In this document: piece by piece, positions 51,325 through 60,651 of the stretch | How positions within the stretch are numbered: the first letter of the stretch is position 1 | Layout: each line of letters begins with the position of its first letter | Source: DATARN01 sp963851105 | GTDB taxonomy: Bacteria; Actinomycetota; Acidimicrobiia; Acidimicrobiales; Palsa-688 | Reading direction: 5' to 3' | Length of the DNA stretch: 64,000 nucleotides | Assembly (NCBI GenBank): GCA_963851105.1 | Contig: CAWKNP010000005.1 | Coordinates: 62,001 to 126,000 of the forward strand | Notes under the pieces: generated by a model | Databases searched by the model: none | Told to the model about the DNA's origin: nothing | The model's input: the letters and a program-made list of their open reading frames with translations, nothing else | Made by a program: the position numbers and the translations under genes

Positions 51325-51996
51325 ATGAGACACCGCTGGTGGGGTCCCGCCTGCTACGACTGGGCGCTGGCGGCGACCGAGGCCCGCGGTCTGGCGCTGC
51401 GGCGCCGGCGGCTGGTCGGCAGCGCCACCGGGCGCGTCCTCGAGATCGGGGCGGGCACCGGCCTCAACCTGCGCCACTACCGGTCCGACCGGGTCGAGTC
51501 GGTGGTGGCCTTGGAGCCCGATGCCGCCATGCGCACTCGACTTCTGTGGCGCGCCGAGATGTTGACCGTGCCCTTCGACGCCCGGGGGGAAACGATCGAC
51601 GACGTCGAGCTGCCGGAGGGGGGATTCGACACCGTCGTGGCGACGCTCGTGTTGTGCAGCGTCGCCGACCCCAGGCGAGCGGCGGCCGCCATCGCCCGCT
51701 GGCTGGTACCGGGCGGCCGGTTGCTGTTCATCGAGCACGTCGTCGCCCTCGGGATGCGTGCCCGGGTGCAACATGCCGCGACGCCGCTGTGGTCGCGCCT
51801 GGCCGGCGGCTGCCATCTCGACCGGGACACGCTGAGCACCCTGCGGGCTGCCGGCTTGTCGGTCTCGGATTGCGACCGGTTTGCGTTGCCTGCGGCGGGA
51901 CCACTCTTTGCGACCTGCGTCCAAGGCGTCGCCTGGCGTCCTCCGATCGGTGAGCCCGATTCCAACCTGTCTGTCCTGAGAGGATCCTCCCTATGA
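51325..51996 (+). CDS. SAM-dependent class I methyltransferase
   Basis: A 223-aa methyltransferase. SAM-binding motif I is VLEIGAGTGLNL and motif II LEPDAAM; FDTVVATLVLCSVAD and LVPGGRLLFIEH follow. It is close to the UbiE/phosphatidylethanolamine N-methyltransferase-like group; the substrate is unknown. ATG chosen because TACGGT lies 9 nt upstream; a GTG 30 bp earlier is possible. ATGA overlap with the next gene. Confidence 0.85.
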   Translation: MRHRWWGPACYDWALAATEARGLALRRRRLVGSATGRVLEIGAGTGLNLRHYRSDRVESVVALEPDAAMRTRLLWRAEMLTVPFDARGETIDDVELPEGGFDTVVATLVLCSVADPRRAAAAIARWLVPGGRLLFIEHVVALGMRARVQHAATPLWSRLAGGCHLDRDTLSTLRAAGLSVSDCDRFALPAAGPLFATCVQGVAWRPPIGEPDSNLSVLRGSSL

Positions 51997-52670
51997 CCAA
52001 CGGACATCCGGGGCCCCTGGCGCTCGTCGGCGGCGCGGAATGGCACGACCGTTGCAGCTTCGACGCCGGTCTCCTCGCCGCCAGCGGCGGCGCCGAAGTT
52101 GTCGTGCTGCCGACGGGAGCCGCCTACGAGCACCCCGATCGGGCGGTGGCGTGGGCTGAGCGGTACTTCCAAACACTGGGCGCCAAGGTACGCGGCCTCA
52201 TGGTCGTCGGCCGCGCCGATGCCGACGACGGCGCCAATGCCGCCGTCGTCCGCGACGCCCGGTTCATCTACCTCGGTGGCGGGTCGCCCCTGCATCTGCG
52301 ATCCGTGCTGAAGGACTCCAAGGTCTGGCAGGCGCTGGAGGAGGCGTGGCACGACGGCGCGGTGGTGGCGGGCTCGTCGGCGGGAGCCATGGCCCTGTGC
52401 GACCCCATGATCGACCCCCGAGGCGGCGCCTTGACCCTTGGTCTCGGCCTGGTCGAACAGGTGGCGGTGCTGCCTCACGCCAACACGTGGTCACCGGAGA
52501 AGGCGCACCGCACCTTCAGCTTGGCCACCGGGGGACTGCGGATCGCGGCCATCGACGAGCAGACCGCCCTTATCCGCGAACCGGACGGCACGTGGCGCAC
52601 CGAAGGCGCGGGATCGGTCGTCATTTACGTCGACGGCAAGACGACTTCCCTCGCGTCGCTCACGGTCTAG
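51993..52670 (+). CDS. Peptidase S51-like (cyanophycinase/dipeptidase E family) protein
   Basis: A 225-aa serine hydrolase. The nucleophile Ser is in AGSSAGAMALCD, preceded by FIYLGGGSPLHL and followed by the His-containing PHANTWSPEKAHR. Such enzymes cleave Asp-containing dipeptides or cyanophycin; neither can be assigned. Translationally coupled to the methyltransferase. Confidence 0.83.
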   Translation: MTNGHPGPLALVGGAEWHDRCSFDAGLLAASGGAEVVVLPTGAAYEHPDRAVAWAERYFQTLGAKVRGLMVVGRADADDGANAAVVRDARFIYLGGGSPLHLRSVLKDSKVWQALEEAWHDGAVVAGSSAGAMALCDPMIDPRGGALTLGLGLVEQVAVLPHANTWSPEKAHRTFSLATGGLRIAAIDEQTALIREPDGTWRTEGAGSVVIYVDGKTTSLASLTV

Positions 52671-52724
52671 AGAATCCCGGTCTAGAGAATCCCGGTCTTA
52701 GAGAATCCCAGTCTGGAGAATCCA
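52664..52724. repeat. 15-bp tandem repeats across a stop codon
   Basis: Four copies of GGTCTAGAGAATCCC with drift; the first includes the TAG stop of the S51 gene. Third copy has one extra T. Confidence 0.85.
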
Positions 52725-53061
52725 CAGAGAAGAGAGCCCCGGGCGGCGGGTGCGAGGTTGTGAACACGTGCACGTTCCGCCTGGCATGCGCCGCAGAATG
52801 GCCGTACCTCTGATTGTCGGGCCGCCGCCCGAGGCTGGGGGTTGCCTCACTCGTACCCGCCGCGGACGGCCGGTAAACCGTGAGCATCCCAGCAGTCTCC
52901 AGCAGCGGGCTCGTCGGTTTCGCCCGTTACGGCGCGTGGACAGATAGGGTCGAGGTGCGCGCAACACGATATTCGTGCTGAGGCGACGGTTCATTCACAT
53001 CCCCTGGCTACAACTTGGGGTGCCCGCGGTACCGGAGATCGGAGTCTGACGAAGTATCTCC
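52725..53061. other. Intergenic region without recognised gene
   Basis: Less GC-rich stretch between tandem repeats and a small possible membrane protein. I see no conserved protein, RNA fold or mobile element in it. Confidence 0.4.
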
Positions 53062-53205
53062 ATGTCACTTGGTCTCGCTGCCATCGCTGTGGCGGTCGTC
53101 GCCGCATTGTTTGCCATCTGGCCGCCTGCGTGGGCGCCCCACCGTTGGCGCCGAGTGACCCGCCCCCTTCGCCGTCGCATGAGGCGCAAGCGCCACCACT
53201 GGTAG
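53062..53205 (+). CDS. Possible small basic membrane protein, 47 aa
   Basis: One N-terminal helix (LGLAAIAVAVVAALFAIW) followed by a Trp/Pro turn and a strongly basic tail (HRWRRVTRPLRRRMRRKRHH). The composition is plausible for a small membrane peptide, but there is no clear ribosome site. Confidence 0.4.
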   Translation: MSLGLAAIAVAVVAALFAIWPPAWAPHRWRRVTRPLRRRMRRKRHHW

Positions 53206-53414
53206 GCCCGGGCCCCAGCTGCGTTTGGCCCGGATGAGGGTGGGGAAAGGAAGCGACGAGCCGTCGGCGGACCCGTGAAATTGTCGGCACTGTGCAGTAG
53301 TCCCGCAGTGGTGCCGCTCGGTGCCCGTACTGATCGGGGTGGGCAGCCAACCCGCCTCGATCAGGGCGGCGTCCGCCGCCGCCGACCGCTGACCCGAACG
53401 AAAGAGAGGTGCCT

Positions 53415-54311
53415 GTGGCCATAGACCCGGGCGAGGTGCGAAGCGGCCGCGGCGTTATCTTCGTGAATCCCAATTCAGGTCCCGAGGAGACGTCGCTGGC
53501 AGAGCTCACCACGCGTTTCCCGGGTCATCGGGTCGTGGAGATGTCCCCGGACGATCTCGTCAACGCCGTCAAGGAGGCGGTGACCGACGCGGTGGCGTTC
53601 GTGGGCGCCGCCGGCGGCGACGGCACGATCCGCCTGGTGGCCGAGCAACTGGTCGGCACCGACATCCCGCTCCTGCCCATCCCCGCCGGCACCCGGAACC
53701 ATTTCGCCAAGGACATGGGCATCGCCGACCTCGACGCTTCCGAGAAGGCGGCCGACGGCAAGGTGATCGCCATCGATGTGGGCTGCGTCAACGGGCGGTA
53801 CTTCATCAACAACTCGAGCATCGGCCTGTACCCGAAGATCGTGATCCGCCGGGAAGCGCACGAGCGACGCCTGCGCAAAGGCGTCGCCAACGTGGTGGCC
53901 GCCTTCGAGCAGCTCCGTGAGGGGGCTCGGGTGGATGTCGAGATCGACGGCGTGACCCACCGGGCATGGATGGTGTTCGTCGGCAACGGCACCTACGGCG
54001 AGGGCCTTCTCGACCTCGCCGACCGCGAATGCCTCAATGACGGCCTACTCGACGTCCGGGTGGCGCTGGCCGAGGCGCCCCTGTCGCGGCTGCGGATCGT
54101 GGGGGCGTTGTTCCTCGGCCGCCTGGCCCGCTGCCCCCTGGTCGAGCGGTGGCAGACGAAGGCGACGGTGGTCAACCTCAACCGGGAACGAGTCGAGGTC
54201 GCGCTCGACGGTGAGGTCGAGACGCTGGCCACGCCCTTGCGCTACGCCTGCGTGGCCCGGGACTTGAAGGTCCTGGTGCCGGTGGACACCGACAACGATG
54301 GAGAAAAATAG
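53415..54311 (+). CDS. Diacylglycerol kinase-like lipid kinase
   Basis: A 298-aa DAGK-catalytic-domain protein (YegS/DgkB type). N-terminal VIFVNPNSGP; ATP-binding VGAAGGDGTIR; PIPAGTRNHFAKDMGI; and FVGNGTYGEG and DGLLDVRVAL in the second domain. It phosphorylates a lipid such as diacylglycerol at the membrane. Two GTG codons are possible; the second is 6 nt after GAGAGG and is chosen. Confidence 0.9.
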   Translation: MAIDPGEVRSGRGVIFVNPNSGPEETSLAELTTRFPGHRVVEMSPDDLVNAVKEAVTDAVAFVGAAGGDGTIRLVAEQLVGTDIPLLPIPAGTRNHFAKDMGIADLDASEKAADGKVIAIDVGCVNGRYFINNSSIGLYPKIVIRREAHERRLRKGVANVVAAFEQLREGARVDVEIDGVTHRAWMVFVGNGTYGEGLLDLADRECLNDGLLDVRVALAEAPLSRLRIVGALFLGRLARCPLVERWQTKATVVNLNRERVEVALDGEVETLATPLRYACVARDLKVLVPVDTDNDGEK

Positions 54312-54370
54312 CCGACAGCGCCGACGACATCGCCAGTGCTGACAGTGACCGTTACCCTTATCGCCTTATT

Positions 54371-54748
54371 CTAAAGCTGGTGGACGGGCCCCACGTAGCG
54401 GGCGCTGCCGAAGCCGAGGATAGGCAAGAAGATAAACCCGAGGAGTATGAGGCCCACCGCGAACCCGACGCCCTTGCCGAACGCCTTGGCCAGGTCGAGG
54501 TACACAATTATGAAGACGATGATGTTGACAAATGGGATAAACAGCAGAATGACCCACCACACCGGCCGCCCGATTATCCGCATCAGGACGATGTAGTTCC
54601 AGATCGGAATGATTGACTTCCAACCCTTTTCCCCGGCCTTGGTGAACACGCTCCACAACGCCGCGATCTCGATGACCGCGAAGACGAGACCGATGAGCAG
54701 GAAGACGAGCACTCCGGCCCCGCCCCCGGACGCGATGACTAAACCCAT
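54371..54748 (-). CDS. Small membrane protein, DUF5684-like
   Basis: A 125-aa protein with four hydrophobic helices and the motif FTKAGEKGWKSIIPIWNYIV between helices 1 and 2, typical of DUF5684 membrane proteins often near signal peptidase genes. The function is not established. GGGGG precedes the ATG chosen here; an in-frame start 36 bp upstream is less likely. Confidence 0.82.
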   Translation of the reverse strand: MGLVIASGGGAGVLVFLLIGLVFAVIEIAALWSVFTKAGEKGWKSIIPIWNYIVLMRIIGRPVWWVILLFIPFVNIIVFIIVYLDLAKAFGKGVGFAVGLILLGFIFLPILGFGSARYVGPVHQL

Positions 54749-54802
54749 TTTTCCCCCTGAATTTTGAAAATGCTGCCAGGGCAAGGGTACCCCGCCGGGA
54801 GG

Positions 54803-55363
54803 TCAGCCGTCCTTCTCGGTGATGGTGACCGACTCCATCACGATCCGCTCCTGGGGACGTCCGGCTCCAGGGGTCCCGAGGGCGTCGATGGCGGCGACCA
54901 CGTCGAGGCCCTTGACGACCTTGCCGAAGAGGGAGTAGTTGGGCGGCAGCTGCATCCCGTGGGGCCCGCTGATGATGAAGAACTGACTGCCGTTGGTGTT
55001 CGGGCCGGCGTTGGCCATGGCCAGCGAACCGAGCTCGTAGCGGCCGGCCTTGGGCAGTTCGTCCTCGAACTTGTAACCGGGTCCGCCCCGCCCCGTCCCC
55101 TCGGGGTCGCCGCCTTGGAGCACGAAGCCGGGGATCACGCGGTGGAACCCGACCCCGTCGTAGTAGTGGTAGCGGGCAAGAAACACGAAGTTGTTCACGG
55201 TCTTCGGGGCTGCGAGGGGGTCGAGAGCGATGAACATCGTGCCCTTGTTGGTCACCATCTCCGCCTCGTAGCGCTTGGCGGGATCGATGCACATGGGCGG
55301 GCGAGAGTTGAATCGTTGCGTCTTCGGGCTGGACCCGTCAGCGGCGGGGCATTCGATCGGCAT
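54803..55363 (-). CDS. Cyclophilin-type peptidyl-prolyl isomerase
   Basis: A 186-aa isomerase with no signal peptide. The active site is complete: VGFHRVIPGFVLQGGDP, then NGSQFFII and SLFGKVVKGLDVV. A Cys-containing N-terminal extension (IECPAADGSSP, PPMCIDP) is shared with the next gene, showing they are paralogues. It is 39 bp downstream of that gene. Confidence 0.93.
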   Translation of the reverse strand: MPIECPAADGSSPKTQRFNSRPPMCIDPAKRYEAEMVTNKGTMFIALDPLAAPKTVNNFVFLARYHYYDGVGFHRVIPGFVLQGGDPEGTGRGGPGYKFEDELPKAGRYELGSLAMANAGPNTNGSQFFIISGPHGMQLPPNYSLFGKVVKGLDVVAAIDALGTPGAGRPQERIVMESVTITEKDG

Positions 55364-55402
55364 GGAAAAAAGGTCCTCTCGGAATTCGGCAGCGACAGCC
55401 GC

Positions 55403-56272
55403 TCAGGCCTGGGTGATCGTCACCTTGGAAATGGTCACGATCCGGTTCGGGGCGCCCCCGAGGCAACTTGAGTTGCCCGTGGCGCACGCTTGGTACAGCC
55501 CTTCGATCTTCTGCAGGACGTCGAGGCCTGTGGCCACGTGGCCGAAGGTGACGTACGTGCCTTGGGCGTCGAGCGCGGACGCCTTGGCACCGACGACGAA
55601 GAAGTACTGCGACGAGGCGCTGTCGGGGCCGCTGGTTCGGGCCATCACGACGTCACCGGCGCTGTACTTGAAGCCGGTGCCTTCGTCTTTGATGTTGTAG
55701 CCGGGGCCCGGGTCGGTGATGTCCTGGGTCTTGGGCGAACCCGTTTGCAGGATGTCGATGGAGGTGTCGATGCGGTCGATCGTCGTTCCATCGAAATAGT
55801 GGTACTCGGCGAGAACGGCGTAGTTATTGGCGGTATTCGGGGTCTTGGTGGTGTCGAGGGTGATGTCGACGTTGCCCTCCGAGGTCGTCAGGTGGGCGGT
55901 GACGACCTTGGTCTTGTCGATGCACGTCGGCGGCGAGGTCGAGGGGAACTGATCGATCCGGGGCGAGGAACCGTCGGCCTTCGGGCACGCCCAAGCGGTG
56001 AGCTTGCCGCCCGCCGGTACCGGCTTGGCCTTCGGGGGTCCGCCGGTGGCGGCCGTAGTGCTCGATCCGGCCACGGTTGTGGGAGTGGTGGTCGCCACCT
56101 TCTTCTTCCCGCCGCCCTTGGTCACCAGGTAGAACACTCCCGCGAACAGTGCGACGACCACGACGCCGATGACGATCTGGCGCCGCCGCTTTGCCCGCTG
56201 CTGGGCGAGGCGTAACTCTTCCTGACGGGCCATACGGCCTTCCCGCTGACGCTCTCGTTTCTCGCTCGGCAC
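55403..56272 (-). CDS. Membrane-anchored cyclophilin-like protein with altered active site
   Basis: A 289-aa protein. Basic start (EKRERQREGR), one membrane helix (IVIGVVVVALFAGVFYLV), Thr/Pro linker, CPKADGSSP extension, then a cyclophilin fold outside the cell. Where the neighbour has FHRVIPGFVLQGGDP, this one reads IDRIDTSIDILQTGSP; NGSQFF is SSQYFF. Arg is kept but most active-site residues differ, so it may bind without isomerising. GTG start from family comparison. Confidence 0.85.
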   Translation of the reverse strand: MPSEKRERQREGRMARQEELRLAQQRAKRRRQIVIGVVVVALFAGVFYLVTKGGGKKKVATTTPTTVAGSSTTAATGGPPKAKPVPAGGKLTAWACPKADGSSPRIDQFPSTSPPTCIDKTKVVTAHLTTSEGNVDITLDTTKTPNTANNYAVLAEYHYFDGTTIDRIDTSIDILQTGSPKTQDITDPGPGYNIKDEGTGFKYSAGDVVMARTSGPDSASSQYFFVVGAKASALDAQGTYVTFGHVATGLDVLQKIEGLYQACATGNSSCLGGAPNRIVTISKVTITQA

Positions 56273-56521
56273 GGGGCGCCAAGCTAGCCGGTCGGGCTCC
56301 CGAAGCGGTAGGCGCCCGCCGGGCAAGGCCGGAGAAGCCTCCATGCGGGGGCGACCGGTGCTAGTGGCAGCCGGTCAGGGTTGGCGGGTGAGGGTGACCG
56401 CGTTGGCGCTGTAGGCCACGGAGTAATTGTCGCCCCCGACAAGACGGTGACGAAGCTCCCGGTGAGGACGGCGGAGTTATCCGGGAGGACAGCGCCGAAG
56501 CCGCTGGTACCCTCGGCAGCC

Positions 56522-57749
56522 GTGGCTGGCGCGTCTCTGATCGTGCAGAAGTTCGGCGGAACCTCGGTTGCCGATGCTGACCGGATCCGCAACGTCGCCG
56601 ATTACGTGGCCCGCACCAGGCGCCGGGGCGCCAAGGTCGTTGTCGTGGTGAGCGCCATGGGCAAGGAGACCGACGAGTTGCTGCGCCTCGCGGCCCAGGT
56701 GTCCAACACGCGGCCCGGTCGGGAGATGGACATGCTCATTACCGCGGGCGAACGAAAGGCCATGGCCCTGCTGTGCATGGCGCTGCACGACCTCGGCGTG
56801 CCCGCAGACTCCTTCACCGGGAGCCAGGCCGGCCTTATCACCGACAATGAGCACACCAAGGCCAAGTTGGTCGAGATCCGGGCCGACCGAATCCGCGCCG
56901 CCGTCGCCGAGGGCCGGGTGCCCGTTGTCGGGGGCGCCCAAGGAGTCTCCCTCGACCACAACGTGACCTTTCTCGGCCGGGGCGGTTCCGACACCACCGC
57001 CGGTCGCGCTGGCCACTGCCCTCCAGGCCGACGCCTGCGAGTTGTACACCGACGTGTCGGGGGTCTTCACGGCCGACCCCCGCGTCGTGCCCGGCGCTCG
57101 GCGAATACACCGGATCTCCTACGAGGAGATGCTCGAGATGTGCGCCGCCGGCTGCCCCAAGCCCGAGATGCGCTCGGTCGAGTTCGCCCGCAACCACGGA
57201 GTCAAGCTCCACGTGCGGTCGAGCTTTACCTGGGAACCGGGCACCTGGATCGAAGAGGAGGATCCCCAGATGGAACAACCCATCATCTCCGCCGTGGTGT
57301 CGGACGCGTCCGAGGCCAAGTTGACCGTGACCGGCGTTCCCGACCGCCCCGGTGTCGCCGCCCGTTTGTTCCGAGCCTTGGCCGACCGGCTGGTCAACAT
57401 CGACATGATCGAGCAGAACATCTCGATCCAGGGCATGACGGACATCTCCTTCACCGTCCCTCATGCCGACCTGCCTGCCGCCGTCGAGGTCTGCCGGGAC
57501 CTGCAGCCCGAGATCGGGGCCACCGATGTACTGGCTGACGACGAGATCGCCACGGTGTCGCTGATCGGGGCGGGGATGAAGACTCATCCCGGCGTCTCGG
57601 CCACCATGTTCGAGACCCTCGCCGCCGAAGGGATCAACATCGAGATGATCTCGACGTCGCCGATCCGCCTGACCTGCGTGGTCCGCCAAGCGTTGGTCGA
57701 GCAGGCCGTCATCCTCCTCCACGACGCCTTCAAGTTGGAGGCGGACTGA
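56522..57749 (+). CDS. lysC: Aspartate kinase, broken by a one-base insertion
   Basis: It phosphorylates aspartate, first step to Lys, Thr and Met. N-terminal IVQKFGGTSVADADRIRNVA, then VVSAMGKETDELL, ITAGERKAMALL, and FLGRGGSDTTA. There an extra G at about 57002-57003 shifts the frame; removing it restores VALATALQADACELYTDVSG. The second frame carries FTADPRVVPGARRI and two ACT domains (LTVTGVPDRPGVAARLF; SLIGAGMKTHPGVSA). GTG start with TACCCT 8 nt upstream. It overlaps asd. Confidence 0.9.
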
Positions 57750-58774
57750 TGGGCCTGATCGTCGGGGTCTACGGCGCGACCGGGCAGGTCGGTGGCGTCA
57801 TGCGGACCATGCTGCGTGCCCGAGGGTTCCCCTACGACTCATTGCGCTATTTCGCGTCGGCCCGCTCGGCGGGCCGGGAGCTCGACGGGATCGTGGTCGA
57901 AGATGTCGCCACCGCCGATCACAGGGGGGTCGACATCGCGCTGCTCTCCATGGGGGCCACGGCCTCCCGGCAGTGGGCGCCGATCATCGCGGCGGCGGGC
58001 GCGGTCGTCATCGACAACTCCTCGGCGTGGCGGATGGACCCCGGCGTGCCGCTCGTCGTGCCCGAGGTCAACGCCGCTGCTCTGGGCAACCTGCCGAAGG
58101 GGATTGTCGCCAACCCCAACTGCACCACGATGGTGTGCATGCCGGTCCTGGCCCCGTTGCACCGGGCGGCTGGCCTGCGCCGGATCGTGGCCGCCACCTA
58201 CCAGGCGGTTTCTGGTGCCGGCCTGGCGGGCGTGGCCGAGCTCGAGCTGCAGGTGCAGGAGGTGGGGGAAAAATCGGCAGCACTGACCTTCGACGGCGCG
58301 GCGGTGTCCTATCCGCCTGCGACCGTGTTCCCCGGCCCTATCGCGTTCAACGTGTTGTCCATCGCGGGCACGCTGGTCGACGACGAAACCAACGAAGAGC
58401 ACAAGTTTCGCGACGAGAGCCGCAAAATCCTCGGCATTCCCAGCCTGGCGGTGTCGTGCACCTGTGTCCGGGTGCCGGTGTACTCCGGGCATTCGGTGGT
58501 GATCAACGCCGAGTTCATCGCACCCCTCGATCCCGTGCGGGCCGATGATCTGCTGCGCCGGGCACCCGGAGTGGCCGTGGTCGCCATGCCGACCCCGTTG
58601 GCCGCGGCCGGTGCTGACGACTCCCTCGTGGGCCGCCTGCGCGCCGACCCAGGCGTGCCCGATGGGCGGGGCCTCGCGATGTTCGTCTCGGGCGACAACC
58701 TCCGCAAGGGGGCCGCCCTGAACGCAGTCCAGATCGCCGAGTCGATGCTCTCCCAGGGCCTCATCCGCGCCTGA
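57749..58774 (+). CDS. asd: Aspartate-semialdehyde dehydrogenase
   Basis: A 341-aa enzyme that reduces aspartyl phosphate to the semialdehyde with NADPH. GVYGATGQVGGVM at the N-terminus, catalytic Cys in NPNCTTMVC (about residue 128), ATYQAVSGAG and the His in VPVYSGHSVVINAEF. TGATG overlap with lysC gives the conserved lysC-asd operon. Confidence 0.95.
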   Translation: MGLIVGVYGATGQVGGVMRTMLRARGFPYDSLRYFASARSAGRELDGIVVEDVATADHRGVDIALLSMGATASRQWAPIIAAAGAVVIDNSSAWRMDPGVPLVVPEVNAAALGNLPKGIVANPNCTTMVCMPVLAPLHRAAGLRRIVAATYQAVSGAGLAGVAELELQVQEVGEKSAALTFDGAAVSYPPATVFPGPIAFNVLSIAGTLVDDETNEEHKFRDESRKILGIPSLAVSCTCVRVPVYSGHSVVINAEFIAPLDPVRADDLLRRAPGVAVVAMPTPLAAAGADDSLVGRLRADPGVPDGRGLAMFVSGDNLRKGAALNAVQIAESMLSQGLIRA

Positions 58775-58786
58775 CGCGACACGAGC

Positions 58787-58924
58787 ATGGGCCCCAAGGG
58801 CACAGCGGCAATCGTCGTCGAGAACTGTTCGCACCCAGACAAGCCCTGGGCGAAGTTCGGGTTCTCCGCCCGCGGAATCAGGGCGTTGGCCGGGGCGGTC
58901 TATTCGGTTTTCAAGGAGCGGTGA
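58787..58924 (+). CDS. Possible small protein, 45 aa
   Basis: A short frame after asd (starts MGPKGTAAIVVENCSHPDKP). No ribosome site or family known; it overlaps the end of the convergent HNH gene by 14 bp. Low certainty. Confidence 0.25.
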   Translation: MGPKGTAAIVVENCSHPDKPWAKFGFSARGIRALAGAVYSVFKER

Positions 58925-60215
58925 CGGTTGTGTCCTCGACGGAGCGCACCCGGGGGGTGGATTGTCGGAGGGGGCGTGGCCGTCTCGCCGTGCGGGGAAG
59001 TTTGGGGGAGCGGTGGGCCGTGTTCAGGCGGCGGCGGCTTGAGGATTTGTCGGGGGCGACCGTGTCGGCTGGTGGGCGGGGGGTGAGCAGTCCGGCGTCG
59101 CGGTCGCGTCGGGTTTTGTCGGCGTGGCAGGGCCAACACAGGGCTTGGAGGTTGTCGTGGCTGGTGGGGCCGTGGTTGGCGACGGGGTTTTTGTGGTCCC
59201 ATTGCAGGCCGTAGCGGCGTCCGCAGTCGGCGCAGGCGACGCCGGCGAATAGCGGCGGGTCGCCCAGTCCGAGGGCGGTGCGCAGCTCGACGTTGAGGTG
59301 GCGGCCGAAGTGCGCGACGGTGTCAATCTGTTTGCCCCGGTACAACACCGCTTTGATGAAGGCGGCGGTGGCCATTTCGCGGGCGACGGATACTGGTACC
59401 GGGCCGCCGCCGATGATGTGGCAGATCTCGCCGGGCTCGGCAGTGCCTCGTTGGAAGGCGCCGATGTCGCATACGAGCACCAGATCGGCTTGTCGGGACC
59501 GGCCGGTGCTGCCGCCGAGGATGATGGCGGCAAGGGCGTCGGCGGCGAGGCGTTCGGGGGGGTCGATCTCGCCGCTGTCGTTGTCGTGGCGGGCTTGGCG
59601 CAGCAGGCGGTCGACTTCGGCGTCGATGCGGTTGATGACAGGTACCCCGATGTCGTCGGGCCACACTGCGGTCAGATGGGTCATGCCGTCGTCGTCGCGC
59701 CAGTGCCGCACATACCGTTCCCGGTGTTGGCGGCGGTGCGCGTCGTCGACGTCGCGGGCTTCGAGGCGTCGCCGGCGTCCTTCGTCCTTTAACGCCATCA
59801 TTCCAGCTCGGCCGGCGAGGTCCAACATGGCGGCTTCGCTGCCGGCGACGACTGCCTCGGTTTTGGCGATCTCGGCGGCCTGAGCGAGCGAGACCTCGCC
59901 GGCGAGTAGCGCCTCGCGGGTCGCGGGGCACGACTCGAGACGCCCGGCGGTGCCCAACACCGCCTTGGCCTCGCCGTCCGATACCCCTGACACCCCGGCG
60001 ATCCATGTCGCGGGGTTCGAGAACCCCCGGTCTTTGTGGGCGTCGCAGTCCACGGCGCGCAGGGCCAGCAGTGCCCGCATCCCGGCGCAGCGCTTCTCGG
60101 TGCGGGCCAACATCTCCACCGCCGCCGCGCAGCGCGATCCGCTGAGCAACGCAGGGTCGGTCCCATCGATCGCGTCGCCCAGCGCATCGCAGGCGACGGT
60201 CAACTCTTCGAGCAC
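58911..60215 (-). CDS. DUF222 (13E12 family) protein with C-terminal HNH endonuclease
   Basis: A 434-aa protein. The DUF222 region (residues 1-300) has AVDCDAHKDRGFSNPATWIA and GEVSLAQAAEIAKTEAVV. The HNH part is CADCGRRYGLQWDHKNPVAN, then NLQALCWPCHADKT with its zinc Cys pairs. The family is multi-copy in Mycobacterium and other Actinobacteria. The GTG 9 nt after GGGAGG is chosen. A LexA box lies upstream, so induction by DNA damage is likely. Confidence 0.88.
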   Translation of the reverse strand: MLEELTVACDALGDAIDGTDPALLSGSRCAAAVEMLARTEKRCAGMRALLALRAVDCDAHKDRGFSNPATWIAGVSGVSDGEAKAVLGTAGRLESCPATREALLAGEVSLAQAAEIAKTEAVVAGSEAAMLDLAGRAGMMALKDEGRRRRLEARDVDDAHRRQHRERYVRHWRDDDGMTHLTAVWPDDIGVPVINRIDAEVDRLLRQARHDNDSGEIDPPERLAADALAAIILGGSTGRSRQADLVLVCDIGAFQRGTAEPGEICHIIGGGPVPVSVAREMATAAFIKAVLYRGKQIDTVAHFGRHLNVELRTALGLGDPPLFAGVACADCGRRYGLQWDHKNPVANHGPTSHDNLQALCWPCHADKTRRDRDAGLLTPRPPADTVAPDKSSSRRRLNTAHRSPKLPRTARRPRPLRQSTPRVRSVEDTTVTAP

Positions 60216-60651
60216 AACAAACACCTCCCAACAACACAATCCGACGAACGGGGAGGAGGGCCATCAGCCAGGCCCACGAGGTGTATCTCCGGCTGCCTGC
60301 ACCAGTGTATCGAACATATGTTCGTATATCAACAACTTTCGAGAAAGGTTTTTCAGCCGAGGACAGGCTGAGACGCCCGAGGCGGGGCTCGGGTGCCTCG
60401 CAGGCTGCGATGGTGATCGCCGGTCACGGTATGGGCGCGCCGGGTCAGATCATGCCGACCCACCAGGTGATGGCGAGCCGAGCGCCACGCCCCTTCACGG
60501 AGCGTGTCTTACTTGTCCCATTTCACCAGTGGCCCTGAACCTGAAGGTCACTGAAGTCTACGGAAGTCCACGAAAGCTCTTTAATCTGAACGGCGGCGTC
60601 GCCGACATCGGAACTCACGAGTCCGGATACCCGAAGGAGCAGATCGCCACC
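60216..60651. other. Intergenic region with LexA box
   Basis: About 435 bp between the divergent HNH gene and a secreted protein. Apart from the LexA box I see only a run of lower GC around 60300-60350. Confidence 0.5.
60310..60325. promoter_or_regulatory. LexA (SOS) box
   Basis: TCGAACATATGTTCGT matches the actinobacterial LexA consensus TCGAAC-N4-GTTCGA at all but the last base. It lies 94 bp upstream of the DUF222-HNH start. In Mycobacterium tuberculosis LexA sites are known in 13E12 elements. Confidence 0.85.

Noticed and set aside
56345..56521. Lysine riboswitch before lysC
   Set aside because: No recognisable conserved core, and a leaderless-type promoter lies directly before the start.
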